Shown here: positions 36,271-48,700 of the stretch, piece after piece | Layout: every line of letters starts with the position of its first letter | Position numbering within the stretch: position 1 is the first letter of the stretch | NCBI RefSeq assembly: GCF_029227915.1 | Contig: NC_079880.1 | Span: 30,869,501-30,933,500 of the forward strand | Source: Hydractinia symbiolongicarpus | Taxonomy: Eukaryota; Cnidaria; Hydrozoa; Anthoathecata; Hydractiniidae | DNA length: 64,000 nt | Direction of reading: 5' to 3' | Notes under the pieces: model-generated | Seen by the model: the letters and a program-made list of their open reading frames with translations, nothing else | Database searches by the model: none | Told to the model about the DNA's origin: nothing | Translations under genes and position numbers: made by a program

Positions 36271-39059
36271 AATTTTGGATTTTATTGCATCACAGCCGTT
36301 CAAACTTAGTTAATTCTTTCTCCAAAAAGAATTAATTGTACTAATTGAACTATAACTAACTATGCATTAATTGAACGCACCTCTCCCTTATGATACCATC
36401 AATCCGTACTTGTTATCAAAACCTATTACGTACTTATGTGATCAAGTATCTTAACCAATAACTCCGAATCATCTGATTTTTGGTAGAAAAATCGAAACAA
36501 ACATTCAGATTACTGACGACAATAAAGAATACTTATGATTAAGGGACCAATCAATAAACTTGTTATGGCAGAACAAGCAAATAATGTGACATAAAAACAA
36601 ACAGAACCCGCTATGCAATTTATTGATGAAACAAACATTTCTATAGTTAAAATCGAAAGTTTGTTTTGATGAGAAAACAAGACAACACAATGGATTGTAT
36701 TTGTTAAAAATGCTATACTAAATAGCTTTAATTAATACCTCTTCAAATATTTTGAAGTTATTGTTGTTGCTTCAAATGGTTTCATATGCAGTATTTGCAG
36801 AATCGAAATAAAAATAGCTAGAGCTAAGTAAAAAAGTAAAAGTTCATATTTGCGCGTCAACATGATCTCTAAGATGACGGTTCTTTTTTAATAACTCTTT
36901 AATGCTACGTTGCATGACTACAATACTTACTGATTTTTTCGGAAACTAAAGAAACTGAATTTTAAGCAGATAGTGGCATTTTGGACAAATTTCGAGATTT
37001 TAATGACGGCACAGAGAATGTGCCGACGCAACCAAAAATTTTTTGCTGCCATTTTGTTTCTTTTGTGACGTGCTATAAGTGTGCTAAGTTTGATTCAACT
37101 TGGACAAGCCTATGAAAAGTTATTACCCCCCCCCCCCCCCCGGTCATAATATGCTCAAAGTACCCCGGACCAAATAGTGTTAAGATGTTGTTTTTGGCCT
37201 TATTGCCAACAAACGTTTCCCCGTCATAAGCTCGACCTTCATGCAAGTCCTATTGTAGCCCCTTGAGTTAAAAGAAAATAAATTATTTTTGATGTTGCTT
37301 ATTCAAGGTGTGCATTTGATATTTCACTCGATGTCTTTCTTTTTCCTGCAATGTGCATATACACTAGCGGGCTTTCGCATGGTAAACGTTAGAACTGAAA
37401 TAAATAGCACGCCTTTACTAAGAAGGGTGGGGTGGGGGAGGTACTTGGGTGGGTCTATGTTCGAAGGTTCATCCTTAAGCACATAAAAATGCTATTACAG
37501 AGACAATTTCCTAATTTCAGTATTATGACGGAAATTTTTTTAACTTTCCCCGGCTGAATCTCATGAATAGGTTAAGACAGGGTAAATTTAAAAGCTCTTT
37601 TTAAGGTCAATCGACTTGACGTATTATACAGGCGTACACATTTTAAATTTCGAAGTCAGTCTGTCGAAAACCATCGTAAGATATCGTGAAGCCAAGTATT
37701 TCCAATCATTGATTAAAAGAGAAACCTTGGAAAATTGTTATTTTAAGCTGTCCATTTCTTACGCAAATTTACTTGTTATTAATGATATCAGGTCGTTTAA
37801 TACGAATAATTAAAAAATTAACAACGCAACCACAAATAGAAAACTAGAAAGCACGAATAAGAATGAAACGAAAAATAGCTACATCCTTAACCCTATTTCT
37901 CCTAGGCTCCCCGGCGTCTCTTTAATTTGTTGTAAAATAGGCATGAAGCTTAGCACGTCAAAAAAATTGCTGGTGTAAACATTTTTGCTAATGACATCAT
38001 CATGCGCTGAAATGGGAAAAAGATAGCTTTAATTTGTCACATATATTGCTTTATATTTAGTCACACTAATGTAACAAACAAAAAAAATGTAACAATTTAT
38101 AATAAGAACTCCCCTAGATCTTAGAAAATCTATATAAATTTTATTTTTTAAAAAAATCTAAAATTTATACTCAACTCGAAAATTGCCATGGCAACACTTC
38201 AGCATATAAAAATAAAGGTAAACAAAAGGCACAGGAGCAATCTATATTGCTCCTGTGTAAGAGGGGAACAGAATGAAGAAATAATACTTAAAACCATAAG
38301 TTAATACTTTAACATCTTTCTATATAATTTTTGTTTCTACAATACCTGTAAGAATTGGCAAGAATTGCCTGTTGCTTTTTTGCATCCTAAACTTTAAAAA
38401 CCTAATCATTCGAAGAAATCAGAAAACGCGTCAGACGAGCATGCACAACTTTTGGCATGGCTCTAACATAAAAATTACATAAAACTAGATATACTAAATG
38501 AAATTTCCAGCACCGTAGATACAGATAAATAAAGTTATGTTGATGTTTTTCTGTGCAACAAAGTCAGTGGAATAGATGAGCTCCACCGTGAACGTTTTTT
38601 TCTTAACTTTTGAAAGATTCGAGCCATATAATTCAACGGACACGAAACAATGTGTATTATAAAATAGTCGGGTATCGCGAAAAAAGATTTGAATATAAGT
38701 TACTTACTAATATTAATATACAATAATTCTTTTGTTGGACGTTTTCCCTGCCCGTAACGCTACTCTTTTTCTTGTTATTGCCTCTGTCTTTCAAACTTAT
38801 CACACACACAAAAAGACGAAAGTGTAAGCTTGAATAATTACGCCATGTAATCACTTTAAAATGACTACGACAACAAAAGTAACGGTTGTTTATTTATACA
38901 ATCGCGTGAGACTTTGTCCTTTCGTTGACATTTCTTTTATTTTCAGTTTCTTTTTCATATCCTGCTCTTTCACTTTCAATTTACTATTACAAGTCTATTC
39001 AGGCTGCACCTTTTAGGGACTTTTCGTCATATGTATATATGTATATATGTATATATGTA
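36271..39059. other. Non-coding stretch
   Basis: AT-rich with a C16 tract at 37126-37141, a hairpin at 38230-38257 (CACAGGAGCAAT, 4-base loop, perfect complement) and an ATGTAT-type microsatellite at about 39029-39075. No supportable exon. Confidence 0.45.
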
Positions 39060-40250
39060 TATGTATGTATTTATTGTATGTATATCGCGGCGATATTGAA
39101 GGTCTTCCGTATTGATTTCTTGTTCGTACAGTGCATGTGCATAACCTTCAAAATGCGAAGTCACATACTTGTTCGCCGACCAAGATGTTGCTTTGGCGAT
39201 ATTTACACTTTCTTGTGATGATATCTTTCTCCAGATATAGCTGTGCATAGCTTTTTCTTCAAATCGTTGTAATCTCTGTTTTTCACAGTGCTGTAAGTAC
39301 TTCTGTGATAGTTTCTGTGGCGTACAGTTTTCTTCAACATCGATGTTCGCAGTTGATAAAAACTCTCTAGCTTGTCGTACGATGCATTCGCTTTCTCCTT
39401 CCACAACCTTTTTGAGATAGGGATTACGTTGTGTGCTTTGGTGAAGCTGTTGATTAATTGATATTATGCGGCTTTCATATGCCTCCTTGATCATCTTGAG
39501 ACCCTGGCCTCCTTCTTTCCGTGGTGCGATCCACATCATAGTTACGATGAAAGTTACCAGTCATATTTAATACTTTTCTAGTTTTTATATCAATCGCCTT
39601 GATTTCGTCTTTAGTCCATTAGAATGCCGAATGTTTGTGTGAGGACAGGTAAAGCAAATGAGTTGTGAGCGATGTATTTGTTATATCCGCTAAGTTCACT
39701 ACACCATATTTTTCAAGCTCTTTTAAAGTACTTACTTTGGATTCTGTTTTTGTTGAGTGAGCCTTTGTACAACGCATTCTCAGCAACACCTAAGTACTTG
39801 CACGTCATATCTTCATCTATCGATTGTATCTTGGCACTGTTCAATTCAAGTATTTCGTCTGTGATTTTTTTTCCCACGTTCTATAATCAAATAAGCACAT
39901 TTAGATTTCATTCATGCTGCAATATCGTTATGCATGACTTTTTTTGACCATAACCCTTTCCAGTAAGATTAGACATCTTCTTTCGGAGGTATGTCTTTCG
40001 CAGAGTTGTAATCTCCCTTCATTTTGCTGTAAAAAAGATTTTTCACTTTACATCGAAATATGTTCTCCGAAGCAGATACAAAAATTGACTTCTTAATTTT
40101 GTTAAAGCTATTCCTAATGTGACTGTTCTTAATTTTCCTAATTGATGGATAGTATTGACCTTGTTGTGTATTTGTTTTGAGAAATGTGAAAGGTTTTAGA
40201 AAATGCTTCAGGTGTGTTATTAATTCGCTTTCATTAGGCTTTCATTGACA
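39060..40250 (-). mobile_element. Decayed non-LTR retrotransposon relic, 3' part of reverse transcriptase ORF
   Basis: Reading leftward, a frame with NIFRCKVKNLFYSKMKGDYN and PPKEDV (about 40130-39980) is followed, through stops and frameshifts, by KCAYLIIERGKK, CKYLGVAENALYKGS, KIWCSELSGYNKYIAHNSFA and then an ORF at 39539-39060 beginning MMWIAPRKEGGQGLKMIKEAYESRIIS. The RKEGGxGL block downstream of the polymerase domain is typical of a reverse-transcriptase family common in cnidarian genomes. The catalytic polymerase core is missing, apparently by internal deletion. The relic ends beside an ATGTAT microsatellite, a common feature of non-LTR 3' ends. Confidence 0.65.
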
Positions 40251-40279
40251 GAAGTAATGACCTGGAATGAGTCAGCCTA

Positions 40280-42020
40280 TTTTTAAAACAAGATTATTCT
40301 TGCAGCATGTTTTTGATGAAGGTAAAGTGACTGTATTTTAGTTTTATTAGTGCTACCCCAAACTATGTTAGCGTAATTAGTATGACTATGTATAAAAGAG
40401 TAATACAATTGTATTAGAGATTTGTAAAGGATGCCAATAGATTTTGAAACTTTCAAATTTATCATAGATATGTGTTGGTGCCACTTTAAATTTTCATCAA
40501 GTATCACACCTAAGAAGTTGTTAGTGGATATCTCCCGTGAAATTTGATTTCATTCTATTTCCAGTTTAGGTAGGGCAACAGGCAAGTCCTTTCTTCTTTG
40601 TGGTGTGTGGAATATTGTATACTTTATTTTTTTTATATTTAGTGATAATTTATTAGCAGAGAACCATTATGATAATTTGTTTAACTCGGTATTTACAGTT
40701 TTTTAAAGAGTATTAATACATTTATGGGAGTAAAGCAAATTAGTGTCATCTGCAAACATAATAGAATTTAGGATTTCAGAACAATTGCTTAGATCATTAA
40801 TATGTATTAAAAATAAGAGTGGCTCAAGAATTGAACCTTGTGGAACACCACATTTAATTGTTAGCTTATTAGTTTTTTTGTCACTGCCATTATCTATGTA
40901 TTGTGTTCGTTCACTCAGATAACTTTTAAACCATTTTAATGTTACCCTACTTATTCCATACGCATTTAGTTTACCTAATAATATGTTGTGATCAACGGTA
41001 TCAAAAGTCTTAGATAGGTCAATAAAAATACCCAAAGTAAATTTACCATCACTAAAAGATTGATGAATGTCGTCCACAAGTTGCATTATCGCATGTTCTG
41101 TGGAGTGTCTGTTTCTAAATCCAAATTGTTTCTTACAAAAGATAGAATTATCGGTGAAGAAGAGAAAAACTCTGTTGTGCAAAATTTTTTCAAGAATCTT
41201 TGAGAATATGGGTAGAATGAAAGTAGGCCTGTAATTTGACATCGTTTCTGAATTATCTGATTTAAATATTGGAATCACTTTTGCTTGTTTTAGTTGGTCA
41301 GGAAATATTGTAAAGCACATTTTTAAAAGCTGGAAATGAATCTTTGACATTGCTATTAATGCTTAGAAAATTTGTTTCTTTTAAAGCTTTTGAACTCATA
41401 AAGTAACTCCCATTTCCCATTTGGAAATTACAGTTTGGTAAATAATTTTTATAATCTACTTTTGTCTTAATTTTTGCTGAGAGTTGTGGTCTTACATTCA
41501 CCAAAAAATCATTACAGGCAGCACCAATTTCTCTATCACCACACAGCAGTTCACCATTTACAAACAACTTGTCAGGAAAACACTTATTGCGTTGTTGTTT
41601 TTTTCCTATAATTTCTTTTATCACAGACCATGTGTTTTTAATGTCATTTCTGTATTTTGTTTCTTAATGTTTCAAAAAGATTTTTATATGTTTTATATGT
41701 CTCAACATCTTTACTTGACTTCGATTTGAGCTGCTTTATATGGAGTTTTTGTTTTAGTTTTGCAGATTTTGTTAGACCTTTAGACATCCAAGGAGAAAGG
41801 ATGTTTTTATTTTTTATTGTAATTTTTTTCAGAGGAAAAAAATAGTTATAGTGATGTGAGTATTTTCTTAAAAATGCTTCGTAGGATTTATGTATGTCTA
41901 TAACATACTCGGGAGAATCCATCAACATAAAATTGTGTTTGCATATGGCCCATAATAAGATAAATAAATTCCGATAAAAAAGTTTGCTGAATAATTTTAT
42001 AATGACATCAAACAAATTTT
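40280..42020 (-). mobile_element. 5'-truncated, decayed non-LTR retrotransposon (CR1/L2/Jockey-like)
   Basis: The - strand frames at 42015-41644, 41624-41298, 41350-40703 and 40507-40283 are successive pieces of one reverse-transcriptase ORF broken by frameshifts. Visible blocks include NYRPTFILPIFSKILEKI, FGFRNRHSTEHAI, GIFIDLSKTFDTVDHNIL, the PQGS-type GVPQGSILEPLLFLI, and the catalytic box FADDTNLLYS, followed by a thumb segment LKWHQHI...SKSIGILYK. The APE endonuclease is absent, so the copy is 5' truncated as is usual for target-primed insertion. It directly abuts the relic at 39060-40250. Confidence 0.85.
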
Positions 42021-42105
42021 CAAAATTTATATTTTTATATATTTAATATTTCCATCACAAAGTAGAGAAATCATATTATTTAAATTAGAAACAATTCTAA
42101 GAAAC

Positions 42106-42232
42106 TAGTCGGTGGCCCGTTGATAAATCCACGGTTTCGCCCGTTCTTTTTATAACATATTTCGTGTTTCCGTAACACGACTTTTTTCTCGCGCACAAAC
42201 AGACAGACGGAATACGGCTGTTATTAAAGAGA
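42106..42232 (-). mobile_element. Short Helitron-like element (127 bp)
   Basis: Read on the - strand it begins TCTCTTTAATAACAGCCG, runs through a TCTGTCTG tract, and ends in a degenerate hairpin around ACCGTGGATTTATCAACGG and then CTAG, followed by T. 5' TC, a 3' hairpin and CTRR inserted before T are Helitron end rules. Its 5' end is fused to the 3' CTAG of the next element. Confidence 0.6.
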
Positions 42233-42362
42233 CTAGTCGTTAACCCGTGGAAAAATTCACGGGGTTGCGCGTTCTTTATTCATCGCATATTTCGTGTTTC
42301 CGTAGCACAATGTTTTTTTCGTGCACAAACAGACAGACGGAATACGGCTATTATTAAAGAGA
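42233..42362 (-). mobile_element. Short Helitron-like element (130 bp), tandem partner
   Basis: On the - strand it starts TCTCTTTAATAATAGCCG, preceded by A. It ends in a hairpin (CCCGTGAATTTTTCCACGGG) and GTTAACGACTAG. Immediately after CTAG the second element begins with TC, so the two are joined head to tail. Confidence 0.6.
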
Positions 42363-44097
42363 TAAAGTAATCAAAAGTTCTATTTTTTATTCCATTTGTT
42401 TGTTTTTTTGCCAAGAAATTTAACTGTATCATGTAAATGAGCCAAATGTAAGTTAACTGTGCCGTAGCTAGGTGTGATTTCAAACCGGCCGCGGATTTTT
42501 TTTGTTTTCCGCAACGGGAAAATCGCCTGATGCTAGATATATAAATTTAGAGACAGCGCAGAGCATGGACGCTGCTAAGTTGTTGGTATCCAAGCTAAAT
42601 TTGCCTTCGGGGAAACTTCCATTTTCTCAAGCATATTTTTTGCATAACAACAAAAATATTTAAAAAAAAATTTTTATCAACAAATTTTTTTGGTGTTGTT
42701 CAAAACCTTTTTTAATGAAAAATAATTTTATGCATTAGAAACATTAAATATATAAAAATTAACTGAATTAAAAAGTATAAATTTTAGTTCACTATTTTCC
42801 AATCCGGGTTAAGAAAACTTCATGCGATAGCAAACCGATTTCAGTCCGACTAACCGGGTTCATATACATAATTACATTTTGGGTACATATTGTTTCAGTA
42901 CACTATACGTCCTAAATTTGCTTTTTCCTAAATTTGCTTTTTCCAATACCCAATCTTGACTTTAAAATGTTTCCAGTTCTTCACTATGCACATCCACTAC
43001 CACCCAAACAGATTGTAATCGCGTTGATTAATGAAATGGATATTTTCCTCCTAACAATTGTGTTACATGGACATTCTCTTTTAACGATCTGTGCAAGGCA
43101 ATTATGAAGATATTTCACAGAACGTTCCGTGCTTAAGCTGCATAATATCATTATAAGGCCTTATCATCTCCTGTTTTTTTGATCTAGTACGTTTTCTCAT
43201 GTCCTGGTTTGAAATTTCCCTTAGCCATGAGATTAAATAGCCTAATATCTAAAAAATCCATTTATTGTGATTTCCAGAACGTTTTACAGGGATGTGGCGT
43301 CTTACATCTTTACTGATGTTGCTTCGTGATTTTAGCGTTTCTTTTGTCAAAGGCTGCAACATGGTTCAACCTAATCTTTATACAGCATCTATTTTGCAGG
43401 GATGTATCAGAGATGTGTCAAAACGAGACGAAGCCCCTTTCTTGCAGTCCAATGCATGTTCGACGTTGAATGAAGAAGCGCATTCACAAGGTTTAGCTTT
43501 TTGCTTTTTAGTTGCCAGCCAATTTCGAATGAGATTCAAATTCTAGCATATCATCATCCCTAAGTAGCAGAATATCCACGGCGATACATGTCTCTTACCA
43601 ACTAAGTCATTTAATCTAAGTTGGTTCGGGTTTATTGGAACTTTTGTTTCTCGAATTCTCAGTTTTCATAGATTTTAAATTTTCTTTAACTTGAATTTTT
43701 TTTTTCGTTTCAGACACTGGCCTACTTCATGATGAAATTCCATATAATTTAATAAGAGTGATGGCTAGGGAGCTTTCACGTTCAGAGTACAAGTCGCCTT
43801 TCCAAATACGCATTTTAATTAAGAAACGCTGGCCTTGTCGTCATTAGTCAGTTTGAAGTAGAGGTTTGCTTCATATAATTTTTTGTGTTTGTTGGTTGGT
43901 TTGAATCCTGGCTCTAAGCTTTTGGATGAGACATACTTAATATCATCAATGAAGCTTATAGTCAGGTTGCTGTGAACCATAAAATTAAGATTTTTGATTT
44001 TCTTACATACTAGTGTGAACAACATTTTAATTTTTGGTATAAAGTGTTCTATGCATGTTGCAAACAAAGAGTATCTTTAATGGGCGCTCTTAAGCTT
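42363..44097. other. Non-coding stretch
   Basis: The + frame at 43292-43546 and the - frame at 43819-44067 are short and unrecognised. I see no other structure. Confidence 0.4.
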
Positions 44098-44900
44098 GGT
44101 TTCCATCTGGCGCTAAAGTACGTTAATTTTTCACGCTAAATTCTGACCTCGGAGTCAATCGTATTGAATGTTTAGCGCAATGACGTTTTCATTACAAGTA
44201 AAATTAACGCAAAGTTACTTTATTTGGTTGACGAAATTTGTGTAATAACCTCGAGGAGAACATTCTAATATGAATTTTTCGAGGGGAATTCAAAAAAGGG
44301 AAAGCAACAAAAAAAAAACGGCCAAGATTTTAGGTCTGTCAAGGGCAATATGTAGAATTTTACCGTCTTCTGAAATAATTAATATATAATGTTTTAAAGA
44401 TAAACTTTTTTACCCGCCGTTATAAATAAAAAATGTTTGTAGAAATGGTTTTTGCACACATAACATGCTCAACTTGTTTAAAGCCTCACCTCCACTTGAG
44501 CGTACAAGCGAAGCGACAGAGCGGTCTATTGTTTTCAGAACAAGAGAATTAATTAGCCGCGCCGGGAAGCTTTTTCTAATCTCCAGTCATAACAAGCACA
44601 ATGGAATAAGCAAAAGGGTGCGATTTTTTTATTTTGTAAATATAAACAAAAGAACAAAGATTTCTGCCGACAAAAGAAGAAGACTTCTGGTATTGTTCCT
44701 TTTAAAAAAGTATCAAATACAATTAAAAGATGTTGATACTTATCTTTCGTTTAAAACTATAAGATTTTGGTGCGACAAGTATTCAAAGAAAGATCATTAA
44801 AAGGGGAATTTAATTCGTTAGTGAAACAGACAAGAATGGTGGATAAGGAATTTTTTTTTACAAATTTCCTTAGTGACAACCAAGTACGTGCGAAAAGTTG
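44098..44900 (+). pseudogene. PIF/Harbinger nuclease relic (N-terminal part, frameshifted)
   Basis: A possible terminus TTGGTTTCCATCTGGCG at about 44099 recurs in inverse orientation at about 60110. Downstream on + the frame contains RRRLLVLFLLKKYQ, then after a frameshift VRQVFKERSLKGEFNSLVKQ and DKEFFFTNFL (to about 44875). The K/R-rich, Leu-rich start followed by an RxxxGEFxxLVxxxRxxDxEFFxxF block is characteristic of the region before the DDE domain of Harbinger (HARBI1-type) nucleases. No catalytic residue remains, and the sequence runs into another repeat at about 44957. Confidence 0.55.
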
Positions 44901-44956
44901 TTTGGATTCGTTGCACCGTGTTATTCTTAAAGACTCTTCGAGAAGAGAAGCCATCA

Positions 44957-45494
44957 TCAGGGGCGGATCTAGGGTTAGGCAGCCTAGGCAATTGCCTAAG
45001 CCTAATTTTGTGACCTACTAGAGAAAAAAAATCTATAGATAGAATAATCTATAAGAAAACTAAATTATTTTTATAAATTCATTTTTGGCATCCGCCGATT
45101 TCGACTTTATGACGATGCGGCGTTTTTATCGATTTTTTATATTTCACTCAAATAAAGCAAACCCGGGGCGATCTTAGGCAAAGTGTCGATTCGCCTAAAA
45201 CGTCCGCGGGTTTTCAAGTTCCAATGAATGAAATTCTGAAATGTGAAATAAAAAAGCCTAAAACGTCCGTGGGTTAAAAAGTTTAAACGCCTAAAACGAC
45301 CACAAGTATGGTTACATGGACAAGTGGATGTTTCTTTTTCAACATGGTTTACCTGGGTCAGGTCCAATTGCAGGGAGCACTTCAAATATCTAGAATATCA
45401 AAGCATTTGCATGCTACCGAAGTTAAATGAAGAAGTTTTGAATTTGGAAACCCTTTCAGATATTGAAAGGATTGGAAATGCTGGAGGGTAATAT
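44957..45494. repeat. Repeat-derived sequence with CAGGGGCGGATC-type end
   Basis: CAGGGGCGGATCTAGGG at about 44957 resembles the end of the element at 22469 (CAGGGTCGGATCCAGGA), so it may be one terminus of a related hAT-like element; no matching right end is seen. Around 45193-45302 GCCTAAAACG occurs three times at irregular spacing. The copia element is inserted at the right edge. Confidence 0.35.
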
Positions 45495-45694
45495 TGTGAA
45501 CATTTCAGCCATTTCAGCCACTTGGGGGTAATAAAATAAACAAATACGAAAATGGTTTTTCTTCTATATAAAATCAACAAACACGTGTTTCTTCTTTTAC
45601 ACTTTTAACTCTACCATCTTTAGTCCTAATGCCGTTCTAGTTAAACGGCACCGAGAGTCTAGCAAACAAAAACAAATATGGCGGCAATCTAACA
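45495..45694 (-). repeat. 3' LTR of the copia element
   Basis: 200 bp, TGTTAGATTG...ATGTTCACA on the - strand, starting TG and ending CA. It contains a TATA-like TTTTATATAG and looks identical to the 5' LTR at 49629-49828. Confidence 0.95.
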
Positions 45695-45703
45695 CCCCCA
45701 CTT
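45695..45703 (-). promoter_or_regulatory. Polypurine tract of the copia element
   Basis: AAGTGGGGG on the - strand lies directly before the 3' LTR. This is the expected RNase H-resistant primer for plus-strand DNA synthesis. Confidence 0.8.
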
Positions 45704-45725
45704 GACGTAAAGTTCTCATTAAAAA

Positions 45726-48700
45726 TTACTCTCCAAATAAATATTGTTTGAACATTGTCAACAAATGTTTCTTTGGCGGTTTTGTAAATATATCCGCTTT
45801 GTTTTCACTTGAAGGTATATATTCTACAGCTATCTGATTCTGTTGAAAACATTCTCTGATATAATGGTATCGGATATCGATATGTTTGGCCTTCATGTGC
45901 TTTACGGGGTTTTTTAATAACGCTAAGGCACCTTGGTTGTCATTTTTAATCACAGGCGGCTTGAGGTCAAAATTTGTTAAATCTTTGATAAGTCGTGTTA
46001 GGTAGGCGGTCTCCTGAGCTGTTAGTGAGAGGGCCATATATTCAGCTTCGCACGTTGAAAGTGCCACAGACGCTTGTTTTTTCGACCTCCAACTGATAGG
46101 TGGCCCACTCGGATTGATGCTGATACAATAACCGGTAATACTTCTTCTGTTATCCAAAGAAGAAGCCCAATCAGCATCACAAAATGCATAGAGACGAAAT
46201 TCTTCATGGTTTAGTTTACGAAAAGTGAATGTATAACTCACAGTATTCTTTATATATCGAAATACATGTTTTAACATAATCCAGTCTGAATTTTCAGGCT
46301 TTGACAAGTGTTGAGACAGCTTAGTTACAACATAACTCAAATCTGGTCGGGAGCAAGTCATGGCATATACAATGCTTCCCACCATTTGACGATATAGTTT
46401 GGTGTCGTTATCGGTCTTCTCAGTATCACTGGTCTCATCTAATATATATGCGGCAGGGTTTTGTTCACATGGGGTATTCCTTGGTTTACAATCATTGAGA
46501 CTGAATCGGATAAGGACATTTTTAAGGTAACGGGACTGGGACATGGTGACGTAGTCAATCCCCCTCTCAAAATCAATTCCAAGAAACGATGAGAGTGTTC
46601 CAAGATCTTTTATATTAAATCGATTCTTCAACTGGATCTTGACAGTGTTGAGCAGTTCGTCCTTACTTGATGTAATAATAATGTCATCCACCCAAACAAG
46701 TAACACAATGGTATAACCACATTGTCTACGAACAAACACACATGGATCGGCATGAGATTGGACAAAACCAATATCACATAAAAAATCATGCAGCAATTGG
46801 TGCCAATTGCGTCCACTTTGTTTGAGCCCATAAAGAGATTTATTTAACTTCCAAACATTATTGGCTGTTTCATACCCAGGAGCTGGTTGAACATAAACTT
46901 GACATTCTATTGGAGCGTGTAAATATGCTCCTTTAACGTCCATTTGATGAATGTTCCAATCTTCTTGAACAGCTACCTGTAGTAAAGTACGGATAGATTC
47001 CATTCTAGCAGTTGGTGAAAAGGTTTCTGAGTAATCTATTCCTTCTTTTTGACTGAATCCTTTTGCTACATAACGCGCTTTGTAAATTGGGTTGCTTAAA
47101 TTTCCTTTGATGGTGTACACCCATTTCCCCCCCACTGCTTGCTTATTTTTGGGTAGTGGTGTTTCGGTGAACGTATCGTTGAGCTTCAAAGAGTTGATTT
47201 CTTCTTCCATCGCGCTTATCCATTGATCTGCATCATCTTGTTGAATTGCGTCATTGTATGTGTTTGGAACATTCAGATAACAACAATCATAATCGGTGTC
47301 TGCGAAATCACTACAGTGATAATCAGCATATCGTGGTGGAGCTTTGCGTTCCCTAGTTGGGTATCGAGCCTCCGGATTTCTCTCTGGGTTCTCATTTTGT
47401 TCTGAACTACTTTTTGTAGCCGGTTTAGTATTGGCTTCATTTGAAAATAAGTCGTTGCTGATGGCTGTGTTCGGCTCTTCGACATGAAATTTTTCCGTAA
47501 ATTTCACAAGTCTATGTCTTGATACAGTCCTGCTGTCGGAATAGTAAACTAGATAGGCTGGACTCTCTTTGTCATACCCGACAAAAATTCCTTTACGGCT
47601 TCTTGGGTCCAGTTTCTTTTGATTATGGACGTATGCATAACATATTGTACCAAAAACATGTAATCTTGAGATGTCAGGTTTTAGTCCTGTGATAAGACCA
47701 TATGGTGTTTCTCTGATGCGGTCTACAAAACAACGATTTCGAATATGTGTAGCAGCCATAACAGCATATGTCCATAAATGTTTAGGTAAGCTAGCTTCAA
47801 GTAACAATGCTCTTCCCATTTCAAAAAGGGTGCGCCAGCTGCGCTCTGCAGTGCCATTTTGATGAGGAGAATGTGGAGCAGAGATTTCGTGTTTGATACA
47901 GTGTTTTGTCAGGATAGTTTTAAAGTCCTGTGATATGTATTCCCCACCCCCATCCGATCGCATTCGTTTTACATCACCAAATGGAAAAATTTCTTCGTCA
48001 AAATTAAAGGTTTTCACTTTGCCGTAGGGCGCTATGTCTGCTAAAAATTTTTCTAATGCACGGGACGCATCAGATTTCTGTTTTAAAAAATAAGTAAACA
48101 TACATCCTGTGAAATCATCATTGAAAACAAGAGCATATCTGAAGCCATTCAGTGACGCTGGTTCTATTGGTCCGGCTAGGTCGGTGTGTACAAGTTCGAA
48201 AGGAGTCGTGGCACGGATGTCTGGCTGACGATTACGAGTGTTGGTCTGCTTTGCTAGTGTACATACCTCACAGTCAAATTTTTCTCGTTCACTGATGTGC
48301 ATTCCTTGAACTACAGATTCTAATTTTATCACATCATCAATATTACAGTGTCCTAATATTCTGTGCCATGTTCTCAAATCTTCTATGCGTTTTTGGCTCA
48401 CATTATTTTTGTACAGATAGTATAGTCGTTGGCGTTGTTCGATTGGAAAGATTGTTCCATCTGGGGCAATGAGATTAGCATGATCATTGGAGAAGTTGAC
48501 AACAGCACCTTTACGGGTTGCGGCTTGAACAGAAAAAATATTTTGAGGGTAAGTTGGTACATACAGTGCGTTTTCAAGGTTAACTTTAACTAGTTCTCCA
48601 CTTTCTGTACGTAAGTATGTGACATACTTTCTTCTTTTCAATGCAACATTGTTTGATTTGCTCCCATCTGCCAATTCTATAAAATGTTCAGCTGGTTTGA

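Noticed and set aside
38230-38257. microRNA precursor hairpin
   Set aside because: A 12-bp stem with a 4-base loop is too short for a microRNA precursor, and flanking sequence does not extend the pairing.
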